Numbered from the stretch's first letter, positions 23,672 through 35,499 are shown. The stretch: 64,000 bases of DNA from Miscanthus floridulus (GCF_019320115.1 NC_089587.1:82128162-82192161), one strand, 5' to 3'. Notes: generated by a model from the sequence alone, not told the origin. Numbers and translations are program-made.

Positions 23672-25087
23672 ATGAAGGTAGAGCGCGACCTCCACATGAG
23701 CCGGGGCGACGGCGAGGACAGCTACGCCTCCAACTCCAGGCTTCAGGTACTGTACCTGTGCTTCTTCTTCTACATCATGCATGTCTCTGCCGATCTGCTC
23801 ATGTTGCATCCGCATGACTGAGGACCTGTATGCATATGCATGTTCGTCTCAACACTCGCTTATACATGTTCCTCAGGAGAAGTCCATACTGAAGACGAGG
23901 CCGGTGCTACACAAGGCCGTGGCGGCGGCGCACGCGTCGTCGCTCTCCTCCAGCGGCGGTGCCATGGTCGTCGCGGACCTCGGCTGCTCGTCGGGGCCCA
24001 ACACGCTGCTCGTCGTCTCCGAGGTGCTCGGAGCGGTCGCCGACCGCCGAGAGGATCTGGCGATGGCCGCCGCCGGCTGCAGCCAGCCCCCGGCGACGCA
24101 TGTGCAGTTCTTCCTGAACGACCTGCCCGGGAACGACTTCAACCTCGTGTTCCAGTCGCTGGAGCTGTTCAAGAAGCTGGCCGTCAAGGACAAGGGAGAC
24201 GCGCTGCCGCCGTACTACGTCGCCGGGCTGCCAGGCTCCTTCTACACCCGGCTGTTCCCGGACCGCTGCGTGCACCTCTTCCACTCCTCCTACTGCCTCA
24301 TGTGGCGCTCCAAGGTCCCCGACGAGCTCGCGGGAGGCGCTGTCCTCAACGAGGGCAACATGTACATCTGGGAGACCACGCCGCCGGCGGTGGTGGCGCT
24401 GTACCGGAGGCAGTTCCAGGAGGACTTCTCGCTGTTCCTCAGGCTGCGCCACAGGGAGCTCGTGTCCGGTGGCCAGATGGTGCTGGCGTTCCTCGGCAGG
24501 AAGAACAAGGACGTGCTCCGTGGCGAGGTCAGCTACATGTGGGGCCTCCTCGGGCAGGCTCTTCAGTCCCTCGTCAAAGAGGTCTGCTCTGTTTTCTTCT
24601 CCTGTCTTGTGCAACATCATCCATCAAAGGAAATCCTGAACTGAACCGATGAACCCTAGCTAGCTGATGTATTGCATTTGCCACCATGGCACAGGGCCGT
24701 GTGGAGAAGGAGAAACTGGACTCCTTCAACCTGCCGTTCTACGCCCCGTCGGTGGACGAAGTGAGGGACGTGATTAGGCAGAGCCAGGCATTCGACATCA
24801 CCCACATCCAGCTCTTTGAGTCCAATTGGGATCCGCACGACGATACGGAGGACGACGGCGACCTCGTGCTCGATGACGTCCAGAGCGGCGTCAACGTCGC
24901 TAAGTCCATCAGGGCCGTGATCGGGCCCCTCATCGCGCATCACTTCGGCGAGCACGTACAAGACGATCTCTTCGAGCTGTATGCCAAGAACGTCGCAGTG
25001 CACCTCCAGGAAGTGAAGACCAAGTACCCTGTCATCGTCGTTTCCCTGAAGGCGATTAGTTGTGCAACAAAGAACCAAGCCAGCTAG
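23672..25087 (+). CDS. SABATH carboxyl methyltransferase (salicylate/benzoate type), 3 exons
   Basis: Exons 23672-23746, 23877-24581 and 24695-25087 have GT-AG introns and give 390 residues with no break. SABATH enzymes move a methyl group from S-adenosylmethionine to a small acid's carboxyl group, in the cytosol. Visible features: MSRGDGEDSYASNSRLQ (residues 9-25), ADLGCSSGPN (58-67, SAM loop), FFLNDLPGNDFN (103-114), GSFYTRLFP (145-153), HSSYCLMWRSKVP (161-173), GGQMVLAFLGR (223-233), KLDSFNLPFYAPS in exon 3. Met167-Trp168 aligns with Met150-Trp151 of Clarkia salicylate methyltransferase. Maize anthranilate methyltransferase has Gln167 and Tyr246, where this protein has Met167 and Met246 (comparisons from memory). 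A volatile-ester defence role is therefore plausible but the substrate is unproven. The start is the only ATG in frame with exon 1. Direct repeats A and B flank the gene. Confidence 0.93.
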
Positions 25088-26221
25088 TGACATGTATTAT
25101 TCAGGTTTCAAGCAAGGCCTGTTTATGAAGAATCTGGCGTCAAGTTAGTTATTACTAGTAGTACTATATGCATGGAGAAGGAGAAACTGTTGTAGTATGG
25201 AGGTCCAATGTTTCCACAAGGCGATCTGGTTAAATATGTACTGTAATGGTAATGGTAAATGGAAATCGAACGTAAGCAGATTGTTTGCATAAAGGGAAGA
25301 TATATTACTCCCTCTATCCTAGAATGTAAGGATTCAGAGTTTAAAAGTGTTTCATATAAGGCATTCTGGGCTGTAAATCCTAGACCACGGGCCTGGTCTG
25401 AGCCTGCTGGATTTTGGTCCGCTCATAAGCCTTAATGGACAGGGCGGCACAGATCCTGTTGTCTAGAAAAAAAATTTTGGTCCAAACCTAGCACGAAATA
25501 TTTATCTTACCTATTTTACATTGTAAATTGTGTTCCCCTCCTGGCCAAAAAAATCAGGCTTGACTCATCTAATGGGATTAGAACTTGAAAGTAATTTTCC
25601 ATAATCATAGTTTCATTTGTTACAATATTTTTTTTTCGCTAACATGCAACTTGCCTTTGTTGCAATAAAGGATCATAGAAACTATTTTTCACCATGAATT
25701 TTTTCCCTTGTAGAGACCATGCAGAGTCAATGAACTTCTTATTTTGAAATTTACATCTCAGTTTATTACACCAAAGTTCTATAAAGCCCCATCACAAAGC
25801 CCCTGACCTAGTGCCTCTATAGCAAAGCAGTCACCTCCTAATAATTCCTATATATGGGCAAGGGGCGTCGAGAAAAAGAGCAGTACACGATCGAAACACC
25901 ATTGATTACGCATCTGTTGACTCCTACATGGACATGGTCGACTAGAATAGCTAGGCCGGCTCATGTCAGCGACTCAGCGTGATTATCCCTTTCTAATAGC
26001 TCATCACACTTGGCGGGCTCCCGGTGGCATCTAGCTGAGTCAGAGCGGCCTCAATCATGTGCTTCATTTGAATACGATTTGCTTCAGGAGTCACCCACAT
26101 ATTATTATTCATGAAAAGAATCTCAGCTAACCACACACACTAATCATGTGCAACAATTCGAGCACGTGCAGTTTGTGCCTGGCATGGGACGACAATCTGT
26201 CGCTGACAACGATGTGGAAAA
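25088..26221 (+). other. Downstream region of the SABATH gene; MITE remnant
   Basis: 3' UTR and intergenic. 25307-25365 (ATTACTCCCTCTATCCTAGA ... AAAAGTGTTTCATAT) resembles one end of a Stowaway-type MITE without a visible partner end. No other gene or element is supported. Confidence 0.45.
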
Positions 26222-26440
26222 TAATGGGATACTGACGGGATCGGATCTCTCTCTGTGTGTGTGTGTTGAATGTTTTTTTTACCTCTGTTGTTTCGAATGA
26301 TTTGACAGTGAGTGAAACATTATATTAGTCGTTTGCACGACCGCGTGGACGCCGCGTGTAATGTACGTACTGAGAGAGAGAGAGACAAATAAACACGACA
26401 GACGACAGCAGCAGGAGTAATAATGGGATACTGACGGGAT

Positions 26441-27573
26441 CACTATTAAAAAACGATTTATAGCAACACTATCCTTTTCTTGTTCCTACAAATAGTTACC
26501 AAATAAGCCGCATTTACAAATGAATTTGTAGGGGCGATCGGTGTTATCAGTCGTCTCTATAAATCGGATTTGTAGGGACGACTCAATATTGAAGTGCCCC
26601 TTCAAATAGACGCCAAGTATTAAAAATTAAGCACTAAAATTCAAATTTTATAAACGACATCGGATGGAGAAACAACGAAAATGAAAGTTGCAGATCTCGA
26701 AAAGTTATGAAACTTTGTAGTTGACAAGTTTTTTATTTGAAATCATCTTGTCAAGGAAAACTATGTTTGAATTTCCAAAAAATTGAAATTTGAATTTTTT
26801 AAACGACCTCGGATGGACAAACAATAAAAATGAAAGTTGTCGATCTTGAAAAGTTATGAAACTGTGTAGTCGACGACTTTTTGATTTGAAATCATCTCGT
26901 GAAGGAAAACTATGTTTGAATTTCTAAAAATTTGAAATTTGAATTTTTTAAACGACCTCAGATGGATAAACAGTAAAAATAAAAGTTGTAGATCTTGAAA
27001 AGTTATGAAACTTTGTAGTCGATAACTTTCTCGTTTCAAATCATCTTGTCATGGAAAACCACGTTCGAATTTCTCAAATTTGAAATTCAAATTTTATAAG
27101 TGACCTCAGATGGAGAAACTACGAAAATAAAAGTTCTAGATCTCAAAAAGTTATAAAACTTTGTAGTTGACAACTTTTTTATTTGAATTAGTTTAGGGCC
27201 TCAAATAATCAATTTATGCTCAATTTTGTATAATACGTGGGGAACCAAAATGAAATATAGACATAAGTGATCGTGAGATGCAGTGGTAGAGGAGTTTACA
27301 CGTAAGCGAAATGCTGCAATGATAGAGTGGGTGTGTGTGGCTGCTCATGGGGATCACCTCGGATTAAAAAAATGCTATTTTTGTCTCTTTTTCGTGATTT
27401 CTGGAAATTGATTCGTAGGGCGGTTCAATATTCAGCTACCCATATAAATCGATTTGTAGGAACAATCTAAGAACCGTCTCTATAAATTAGCGATTTGTAG
27501 CCATCCAATGGCTGATAAAACCATCGGTACAGAGAGTTACGAGCCACACCTAACAATCATTTTTTAGGTAGTG
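26441..27573 (+). mobile_element. Non-autonomous CACTA element, 1133 bp
   Basis: It opens CACTATTAAAAAACG and closes TTTTTTAGGTAGTG (inverted CACTACCTAAAAAA). It is flanked by GAT at 26438-26440 and 27574-27576, and copy A has the empty site GACGGGATCGGATC. Near the left end are TTTGTAGGGGCGATC/TTTGTAGGGACGAC units, with related units near the right end (TTCGTAGGGCGGTTC). 26640-27185 is a tandem array of about four ~145-bp units (AAAAGTTATGAAACTTTGTA repeated). No transposase; it would need enzyme from elsewhere. Confidence 0.93.
26640..27185 (+). repeat. ~145-bp tandem units inside the CACTA element
   Basis: TTGAAAAGTTATGAAACT(T/G)TG recurs near 26696, 26845 and 26994, with a diverged copy near 27140, each with a GATGGA(T/G)AAAC word. 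Such subterminal repeats in CACTA elements are often transposase-binding regions. Confidence 0.8.
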
Positions 27574-27769
27574 GATCGGATCTGATCGATGGGATCCAGA
27601 CCGTACAAGCGTTTCCATCGTCCGGCCGGGCACTGCACGGCTTTCGTGTGCGTACAGTACGTGTTCGTGTGGCGGACTAATAGAGTAATAGCTCATTGAT
27701 TTCGCCGGGCGATCGAGCTGAGGCCGCGTCATTTTGCTGGCGTTGCAGCGGTGACGACGGCATCTGCGT

Positions 27770-29393
27770 CACTACCAGAAACGTCGAATTTACCGAGTGT
27801 TTTTATGTTTGCTGAGTGTATTCTTTTGACACTCGGTAAACAAGTTCTTTGTCGCGTGCTACTCTAAAAACACATGGCAAAAAAAACACTTGATAAAGAG
27901 GAGGTTTGCCGAGTGTAAAAAAAAACACTCGGCAAAGATGGGGTTTGCCGAGTTTTTTTTTTTTTTGACATTCGGCAAAGAAGTAAAATCTTTTTTCTGA
28001 GAAATAAGGAGAAGAAAAAAATGAAAAAAAAACTTTGCCGAGTGCCCAGATCTAGGACACTCGGCAAAGAAAAAAAAAATCTTTTTTCTAGAAATGGAGA
28101 AGAAAAAAATAAAAAAAAACTTTGTCGAGTGCCCAGATCTAGGACACTCGGCAAAGAAATAAAATCTTTTTTCTAGGAAAGGAGAAGAAAAAAAATAAAA
28201 AAAACTTTACCGAGTGCCCAGATCTAGGACACTCGGCAAAGGAAAAAAAATCTTTTAATGGAAAAAAACTTTGCCGAGTGCCCAGATCTAGGACACTCGG
28301 CAAAGGAAAAAAAAAATCTTTTTTAACCGGCCCCAACAGACGCCCCTCCCCTCCCCTTCTTCTTCCCCCGCCGTCACCCCTCCCCTCCCTCCCCTCCTCC
28401 CTTCCCGGCCCGATGCGCCCCTCCCCTCCTCCGGCGCGCCCCCTCCCCTCCCTCCCCTCAGGAGGCCTCCCCATTCTTCTTCCCCCGGCGACGCCCCTCC
28501 CCTCCCCCTTCTTCTTCCCGCGGGCACCCTGCCCTCCTCTCCCCATTCTTCTTCCACTGACGGCGCCCCTCCCCTCCGCATTCTTCTTCCCCCGACGGCG
28601 TCCCTCCCCTCCCCCTTCTTCTTCCCGCGGGCGCCCCTCCCCTCCCTCCTCCCCTGCCTCCTCCTCAGATCCACCCGCCCGCGCCCTCTCTTCGGCGCCG
28701 CCGCACCGCTCCCCTCCCTCCGGGAGGGCCTTCACGGCCGCTTGCTAGGCAGCCTAACCCCTTCCGTCTATGGCGCAGGGCGGCTCGGCCCCTCCCGGTG
28801 ATGTGGAGCAGCGGGTGGCGGTGTAGATCCGCCATCCTCCCCTCCCTCCATGGCTCCACCGGCGGGTGGCATCGCGGATCCGGTGGGATGGAGCCACCAC
28901 GGTGCGGATTCAGCGGAGAGGTGTCCTCCGACGGCGGATCCGATGGGTTGGATCCCGGTGGTGGTGGATCCGTGGATCTAACAGTTAGGAGCCCTTCGGC
29001 AGCAGGCTCCATGGCGAGCTCCATGACGGCGGCCCCTCCCCTCCCCTTCTTCTTCTCCCGGTAGGATCCGGCCCTCCCTCTCCCGGATCCGGCGTGGTGT
29101 GGTGGTGGTGGTGGTGGTGGCCGGCGTCGGGGCGTGGTGGTGGTGGCCGGCGATGCTGGTGGTACCGCCGACGGCTTGTTTTTTTTTCTCGAAAAATATT
29201 TGCCAAGTGTTTTTTTACTCGGCAGTCTTTGCCGAGTGCCCGACGATTGACACTTGGCAAACGTCTCTTTGCTGTTAAAACCTACACTGAGTGTCGTTTG
29301 CCGAGTATAACAATCGGCAAATGCTTTGCCGAGTATTTTTGGAGCTTTGCCGAGTGCCCCTAACACTCGGCAAAGCTCCTGTATTCGGTAGTG
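27770..29393 (+). mobile_element. Non-autonomous CACTA element, TTTGCCGAGTG family, 1624 bp
   Basis: Termini CACTACCAGAAACG and TATTCGGTAGTG are inverted. Left and right thirds are packed with TTTGCCGAGTG/CACTCGGCAAA units. Four near-identical palindromes (CGAGTGCCCAGATCTAGGAC core) lie near 28040, 28125, 28215 and 28277. The middle (28330-29070) is pyrimidine-rich then GGATCC-rich, with no transposase. The flanking 3 bp (CGT, GTT) do not match, and the flanks do not join into one sequence found in A, so the insertion may have come with a flanking deletion. Confidence 0.9.
28337..28680 (+). repeat. Pyrimidine-rich minisatellite in the CACTA element
   Basis: Irregular units of CGCCCCTCCCCTCC followed by TTCTTCTTCCC, about 50-60 bp each. 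The long ORFs on both strands are low-complexity products of this bias. Confidence 0.75.
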
Positions 29394-29440
29394 GTTGGTG
29401 ATTTGAGCTAGGTCCTAGGGGCAGCCTAGGGTCATGTAAC

Positions 29441-29553
29441 CCTGTTCGCTTGATTGTATCAGTCATGCTTATCAGTCATGATATAGTATTTTTCTCTCAC
29501 AACAAAAACAGTATCAGCTGGTTTATAAGCCCCAAAAATAATCAAGCGAATAG
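29441..29553 (+). mobile_element. Short MITE, CCTGTTCGCTTGATT type (copy B)
   Basis: Inverted ends CCTGTTCGCTTGATT and AATCAAGCGAATAG. The internal CAACAAAAACAGTATCAGC matches the relative at 20203. Copy C lacks it (near 39045). 113 bp, non-coding; termini look hAT-like. Confidence 0.8.
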
Positions 29554-30095
29554 TGCCGCTCATGCTGATCATCACTCCGTGTCAAGCAAAGGCAGCCACA
29601 CGGCACGCACATAATTAAATCCATGATTAACACCTTACCGATACACATGTAAAACGTACACCCGCTCATGCATCGTCAGTATACATGTACTCTGTCTAGT
29701 ACTCCTGTACGTACCTTTTGCGTGTGTAACCAAATGGTCCTGGCTACTAGTATTACCTGTTCATCCATCCGTACATGCTTCCACACATGGTCTTACTAGT
29801 CTCTTAGACAAGTATATGTACTACAAATATATACATACTTGACCGATCTAAGTATATATTTGTCTTTGTGGTCTCTTCCTTTGTTCATTCTATAACACGG
29901 TATATATAGACTATCAAACACGTCCATGTGTTACAGCAGACAATGTGTAATTTGTTGTGTGACCTCACCTAGACGACTCGTGGTTAGGAGATTTATTTAT
30001 TTAACAATCAATGTCATGTGTTTCGATTCGTCTTGAGATCAAATATGTACTATATGTCTGCATGTGTACTGCCCTAGTACATATATATATATATA

Positions 30096-30358
30096 GAACT
30101 ACTATCCTGTAGCTGGCTACAGAATAACTTATTCTGTAGCCACTTTGAGTTACGATAATTACTATGTTAATTTACGAGATTATAGTAACTCCTTACTAAG
30201 TGGTTTAATATAATGTTATGATAAATATCCCTATGTGTTATAGTAACCCAACTATCGTAAATATGTATTGACATTACGGTAAATTAGTATATAAAATTAT
30301 AGTAAATGGAGGTGGCTACAGAATAACTTATTTTGTAGCCGGCTATTGAATAGCCTCT

Positions 30359-30361
<3 letters not shown>
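30096..30361 (+). mobile_element. TA-flanked ~266-bp MITE, copy 1 (Micron-like)
   Basis: It starts GAACTACTATCCTGTAGC and ends GAATAGCCTCTCCC, with (TA)n on both sides. Each end carries a hairpin: GGCTACAGAATAA then TTATTCTGTAGCC on the left, and ACAGAATAACTTATTTTGT on the right. Element ends within TA runs resemble the Micron group of TA-targeting MITEs. Confidence 0.85.
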
Positions 30362-30433
<72 letters not shown>

Positions 30434-30503
30434 TGTGTGACTTATATATATGTTATTTAACAATCAATGTCATGTGTTTCGATTCGTCTTGAGATCAAAT
30501 ATG

Positions 30504-30580
<77 letters not shown>

Positions 30581-30583
<3 letters not shown>

Positions 30584-30846
30584 CTACTATCCTGTAGCTG
30601 GCTACAGAACAACTTATTCTGTAGCCACTTTGAATTACGATAATTACTATGTTATTTTACGAGGTTACAGTAACTCCTTACTAAGTGGTTTAATATAACG
30701 TTATGGTAAATATCCCCATGTGTTATAGTAACCCAACTATCGTAAATATGTATTTATATTATGGTAAATTAGTATATAAAATTATAGTAAATGGAGGTGG
30801 CTACAGAATAACTTATTTTGTAACCGGCTACTGAATAGCCTCTCCC
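30581..30846 (+). mobile_element. TA-flanked ~266-bp MITE, copy 2
   Basis: Same ends and length as the copy at 30096, with scattered substitutions (for example TAACCGGCTAC near the right end). A long TA run lies on its left and only ATA separates it from copy 3. Confidence 0.85.
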
Positions 30847-30849
30847 ATA

Positions 30850-31112
30850 GAACTACTATCCTGTAGCTGGCTACAGAATAACTTATTCTGTAGCCACTTT
30901 GAGTTATAATAATTACTATGTTAATTTACGAGATTATAGTAACTCCTTACTAAGTGGTTTAATATAACGTTATGGTAAATATCTCCATGTGTTATAGTAA
31001 CCCAACTATCGTAAATATGTATTGACATTATGGTAAATTAGTATATAAAATTATAGTAAATGGAGGTGGCTACAGAATAACTTATTTTGTAGCCGGCTAC
31101 TGAATAGCCTCT

Positions 31113-31115
<3 letters not shown>
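30850..31115 (+). mobile_element. TA-flanked ~266-bp MITE, copy 3
   Basis: Head-to-tail with copy 2 across ATA. Sequence is close to copy 1. TA repeat follows on its right. Confidence 0.85.
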
Positions 31116-31185
<70 letters not shown>

Positions 31186-31188
<3 letters not shown>

Positions 31189-31449
31189 CTACTATTCTGT
31201 AGCTGGCCATAGAATAACTTATTCTGTAGCCACTTTGAGTTACGATAATTACTATGTTAATTTACGAGATTTACAGTAACTCCTTACTAAGTGGTTTACT
31301 ATAACGTTATGGTAAATATTCCCATGTGTTATAGTAACCCAACTATCGTAAATATGTATTGACATTATGGTAAATTAGTATATAAAATTATGGTAAATAG
31401 ATGTGGCTACAGAATAACTTATTTTGTAGCCGGCTGTTGAATAGTCTCT

Positions 31450-31452
<3 letters not shown>
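31186..31452 (+). mobile_element. TA-flanked ~266-bp MITE, copy 4
   Basis: Same family. The left hairpin is damaged (CTGGCCATAGAATAA) and the right end reads GAATAGTCTCTCCC. (TA)n on both sides. Confidence 0.85.
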
Positions 31453-31536
<84 letters not shown>

Positions 31537-31766
31537 TGTGTGACTTATATATATATGTTATTTAACAATCAATGTCATGTGTTTCGATTCGTCTTGAGAT
31601 CAAATATGTACTATATGCCTGCATGTGTACTGCCCTAGTACCTCTCTCTATATATATATATGAGTGTGTGACTTATATATATATGTTATTTAACAATCAA
31701 TGTCATGTGTTTCGATTCGTCTTGAGATCAAATATGTACTATATGTCTGCATGTGTACTGCCCTAG

Positions 31767-32161
<395 letters not shown>

Positions 32162-33445
32162 GTACTAGGGCGTTAGAGACTTGTCCAATAATTAATCACG
32201 TCAAGCGTTTGTTTGGGATCGGACTTTGTCCGAATAACGTAACACTCTTCTCTAATCCATATAGGCATGGGAAAGAGTGAGGGACTAGAAAAACGCCTTG
32301 TATTCCAATTCATTTTGGAATCAGAGTATCGGACCACACACCGTTGCTTGACACCAACCCGTACGGGTACAAGAGATATTGGATCCATCAGATTCCCATC
32401 GGATGGTTATGAGGAATGACATATGAAGAAACTTTTCACCCTTTAATATTAGACGAGTAAATATCTCAGTGCATTGCGACTTACGTGTCATTTGTTGTCT
32501 TCTATGGATATATTACCTTTACTATGTATCTAGACATTTCATATATCTACGTGTATAGCAAAAACTATGTACCTACAATATCCAAGATGATCTATAGGGT
32601 GGTATTATTTATGTTTCACCCTTTATAAAATTTAAAAGCTATAATTTATTTCATGATGGCCATGACATCCAAAGTATAAGTTAATATCAGGCAACAATAT
32701 GACAATGTATTGTTAAGTCTGAATTAAAATATAATTTTGATATAATTTTTCTTCTGTTGCAAACCACATAAATATTTAGACGTAAATATATTATAACTTT
32801 ATTTTTTGATTCTATACATGTGTTGTTATAGTTCAAGAAAAAACAAATTACACCGCTATTTGTGCTCATGTTTAGTTTAGCTATTTCAACCTGCTATAGT
32901 CCGCTATAGCTGACTCTTAGACTCAAGATAGACTAAGCCGCTAAATGTCCATAGCCCCCTATTTATTACACTGCTATAGTTAAATATTGATTTTTGGGAT
33001 GTTTGAGGACATAAAAAACTAATTTTAATCTCTATAATTAAAGTCAACAAGGAGTATGTGTTGCTGACATGTTTACAATACTTATGATTATAATGGAAAA
33101 CTTACTTGAGTTTTCACATGCTAGCCTCGTCGCTTATCGCACAGATACATTTATTTAGACCAGATTAGACAATAAACTATTTAAATTTTCTATTCACATT
33201 TTGATTAGTTGAATCACTTGTTAAACCAGGTTTGAATAAGAATATGTTTCTGATCAAACTTACGTTAACAACTTGGTAGCAGAAAATTTGTCTTAGAGAA
33301 AATCAACAGTTGAAAGGTCCATAATAATTATTTTTATAAAAAAAGTCCATGGAAAAAATCACCTAAGAGGGTCACGGATGCAAAAGAAAAAACAAAAGAA
33401 ATCATAAATAAAGAAATCGGACGGAAGGCCAACAAAAAAATCAAA

Positions 33446-34152
33446 CAAAAACTGAAGTGCACCCAAAGGAACAGAGGAAAGAAAATTAATATTGATTAGA
33501 CCCAAACTAAACGGGACATGGACTTGGAAAAAAGGATAGGGGACATAATCGAACAATAGATCTAAAAATGGAAGGGGATTAGAGCTGGGTGAAAATAATT
33601 ATATTGCAGAAATTTTGGCCATAAATATAGAAAAAATAGAGAGTAGAATAGGATTAGGATTCTTACCGAAGTTTACTCAGGACTTGAAAGGATCTATTTG
33701 AATTAGGATTTGAATTCGTACCTATTCAGGTTACCTCAAAAAGGCCTACGTATGTTATTATATATAGAAAACATAAGAAGTCGTAGAGAGATGAAAATTA
33801 ATAGTTTTCACATTTACGAAGTTAGTTAGAGGAGGTCATACCAAAAAAATGGGTACAAAATATAGGCTGAAATTTTACCTCTTTATTATTAGGTATAGAA
33901 AGAAAACAGAAGAAGTTGTAGAGAGACGTACACTAATAGTTTTCACATTCACAGAATTAGTTAGAGGAGGCCATACAAAAAAATGGGTAACAAAAAAATA
34001 AACTGAAATTTTTCCTCTTTATTATTAGGTATAGATATAGATATAGATATAGATAAATACAGATATCCTATAATCCTTACCTAGTTATGACGAATTTATC
34101 ATATACTCTACATGCTTTTTAGTATTCCATCGCCCCATATCTATAGAATCTT
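33446..34152 (+). other. Non-genic; ~130-bp tandem duplication and ATAGAT run
   Basis: 33765-33895 and 33896-34027 are two diverged copies of one ~130-bp unit (AATAGTTTTCACAT, TTAGTTAGAGGAGG, CCTCTTTATTATTAGGTATA). An (ATAGAT)n run follows at 34029-34052. The right-end layout resembles the tail of a transposon, but I cannot name it. No ORF is supported. Confidence 0.6.
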
Positions 34153-34650
34153 TGGTTGGCCAAGAGGGGGGTGAATAGGCTTGTCAAAATAAACACTCAA
34201 ACTTTTATCAATTTCACCCTACCGCACTGCCGCTCTGACGAGCGACACCACCGAATTGTGGCACTGCCGGGCCAGAACAGCGGCACTGTCATACCTGCAG
34301 ACAACTTCGAGTCACAGTTCAAAATTAGTGAACGGAAACTTAGATCGGAGAAATTTCTCAGCTTACTACAAGTATGATAGTCACAGATCGAGAGCTGGAA
34401 GTAGTAGAAACACCACACACAAGTAGATCGACTACAAACCCTAAAAATCACCTCAACAACAATATGACATGCAAGTAATGTAAATCAAGTACAAGAGACA
34501 CAATAATTTATTCCGTGGTTCAGCTCGTCACCAAGCCTTGCCTACGTCCACGTTGTTGAGGTTACTCCGAACACTCCAGTGGCCTCGTGGTTTTAAAATC
34601 ATCGGGGTCGAGCCCTGCGAGGGGTGGATGAACTCCACATAGTGTCTACA
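34153..34650 (-). mobile_element. Copia-type LTR fragment in reverse orientation
   Basis: Minus strand ends TTCACCCCCCTCTTGGCC then AACCA, the usual end of a grass Copia LTR. It also holds the GCCACAATTCGGTGGTGTCG and CTCGTCAGAGCGGCAGTGCG words. Only this LTR part is present. It is joined at about 34650 to a truncated Gypsy gag. Confidence 0.65.
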
Positions 34651-34654
34651 AGCA

Positions 34655-35470
34655 TATGCCACCGCTGTGCGTGTCGCCTGTGGAGATACCAGTGTAATGA
34701 CGAACTATCTTTCCATCATGCTTACGCCAACCGCAATGAACTAGCTCACGAGCGTCGCCCCAGATTCCATTGAATCTTGGGAACAATTGAAGAAGGTTTT
34801 CACCAACAATTATATGGCTACGTGTACTCGGCCGGGCACCAAGCATGATCTGAATCGCATTTATCAGAAACCGTCCGAGCTCCTCCATAGTAAAATCAGA
34901 TGATTTTCCGAGATGAGGAATTCTATTCCAAACATCATGGAAGCAGAAGTCATCACCGCCTTTGTCAGAGGACTCCATCACCGTGACCTCCGCTCCAAAT
35001 TCAATTGTAAGCCACCAAAAAGGATTGGTGAGATGATCACGACCGCCGATCAATATGCCAACGTAGAAGAGGCCAAAGTCTGCTTCAACGTGGATGCGGG
35101 CACTCACCACCCAACTCGCCGCAGCGATGAGTGCCCTGACGAACGACGCCACAATGACTGCCGCTAAGATGATCGCGACCACCATCAGGACAGTGGCCAT
35201 GATCGGCTGAAAGGGTCTAAAGCTGGTCAGTATCGTCATCACCAACCAGACAACATCATCGCTATCGTTGATGAACCTCGCGCCAAACGTAACTACGACG
35301 AGCAGTACAAGAAACCCCTCGAAGGCCCGTGTCCCCTCCATAAGAACAATAAGCATAAGATGAAGGACTGCCTTGGCTTGGCTAAGGAGTACCAAGCCAA
35401 AAAGAAGGACGACGACAATGACGATGGAGCCAGAGGTCACTGACAACCTAGGGACAACTATAATGCCTTC
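34655..35470 (+). pseudogene. Gypsy gag fragment (Tat/Athila group), 5'-truncated
   Basis: The readable frame starts inside gag (AYATAVRVACGDTSVMTNYL), then has SWEQLKKVFTNNYMATCTRP and GLHHRDLRSKFNCKPPKRIG, typical of the Retrotrans_gag region. A later CPLHKNNKHKMKDC gives part of a zinc knuckle (CxLH...H...C). In-frame stops occur near 34742, 34902 and 35165. The N-terminal part is absent; its place is taken by the reversed Copia LTR. Confidence 0.75.
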
Positions 35471-35499
35471 CAAGATCATGACAAAGTGGTCGCCACTAT

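Larger units (their letters stand above)
29985..31852 (+). repeat. Compound array: ~100-bp unit, TA runs and MITEs
   Basis: A ~100-bp unit (GTCATGTGTTTCGATTCGTC ... TGTACTGCCCTAGTAC) belonging to segment B occurs four times: 29991-30080, 30431-30507 (cut), 31534-31641 and 31661-31770. The last three begin GAGTGTGTGACTTATATATA. The order is unit, MITE, unit, MITE, MITE, MITE, unit, unit, with long TA runs between and a CT then TA run at 31771-31852. Copy A has one unit and one TA run at the same place. Confidence 0.9.

Noticed and set aside
23840..24652. Long overlapping ORFs (23840-24652 +, 23907-24620 -) over the SABATH gene
   Set aside because: They are shadow frames of GC-rich exon 2; the true frame has all SABATH motifs.
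28139..29366. Gly/Arg- and Pro-rich ORFs of 120-230 residues
   Set aside because: They come from pyrimidine-rich and GGATCC-rich interior repeats of a non-autonomous CACTA element.
27770..29393. Target duplication for the second CACTA element
   Set aside because: The flanking triplets CGT and GTT differ and flanks do not reconstitute a known site, so no duplication is claimed.
34646..35479. 277-residue minus-strand ORF
   Set aside because: It is antisense to a clear Gypsy gag frame; no domain is visible and its composition mirrors the gag codons.
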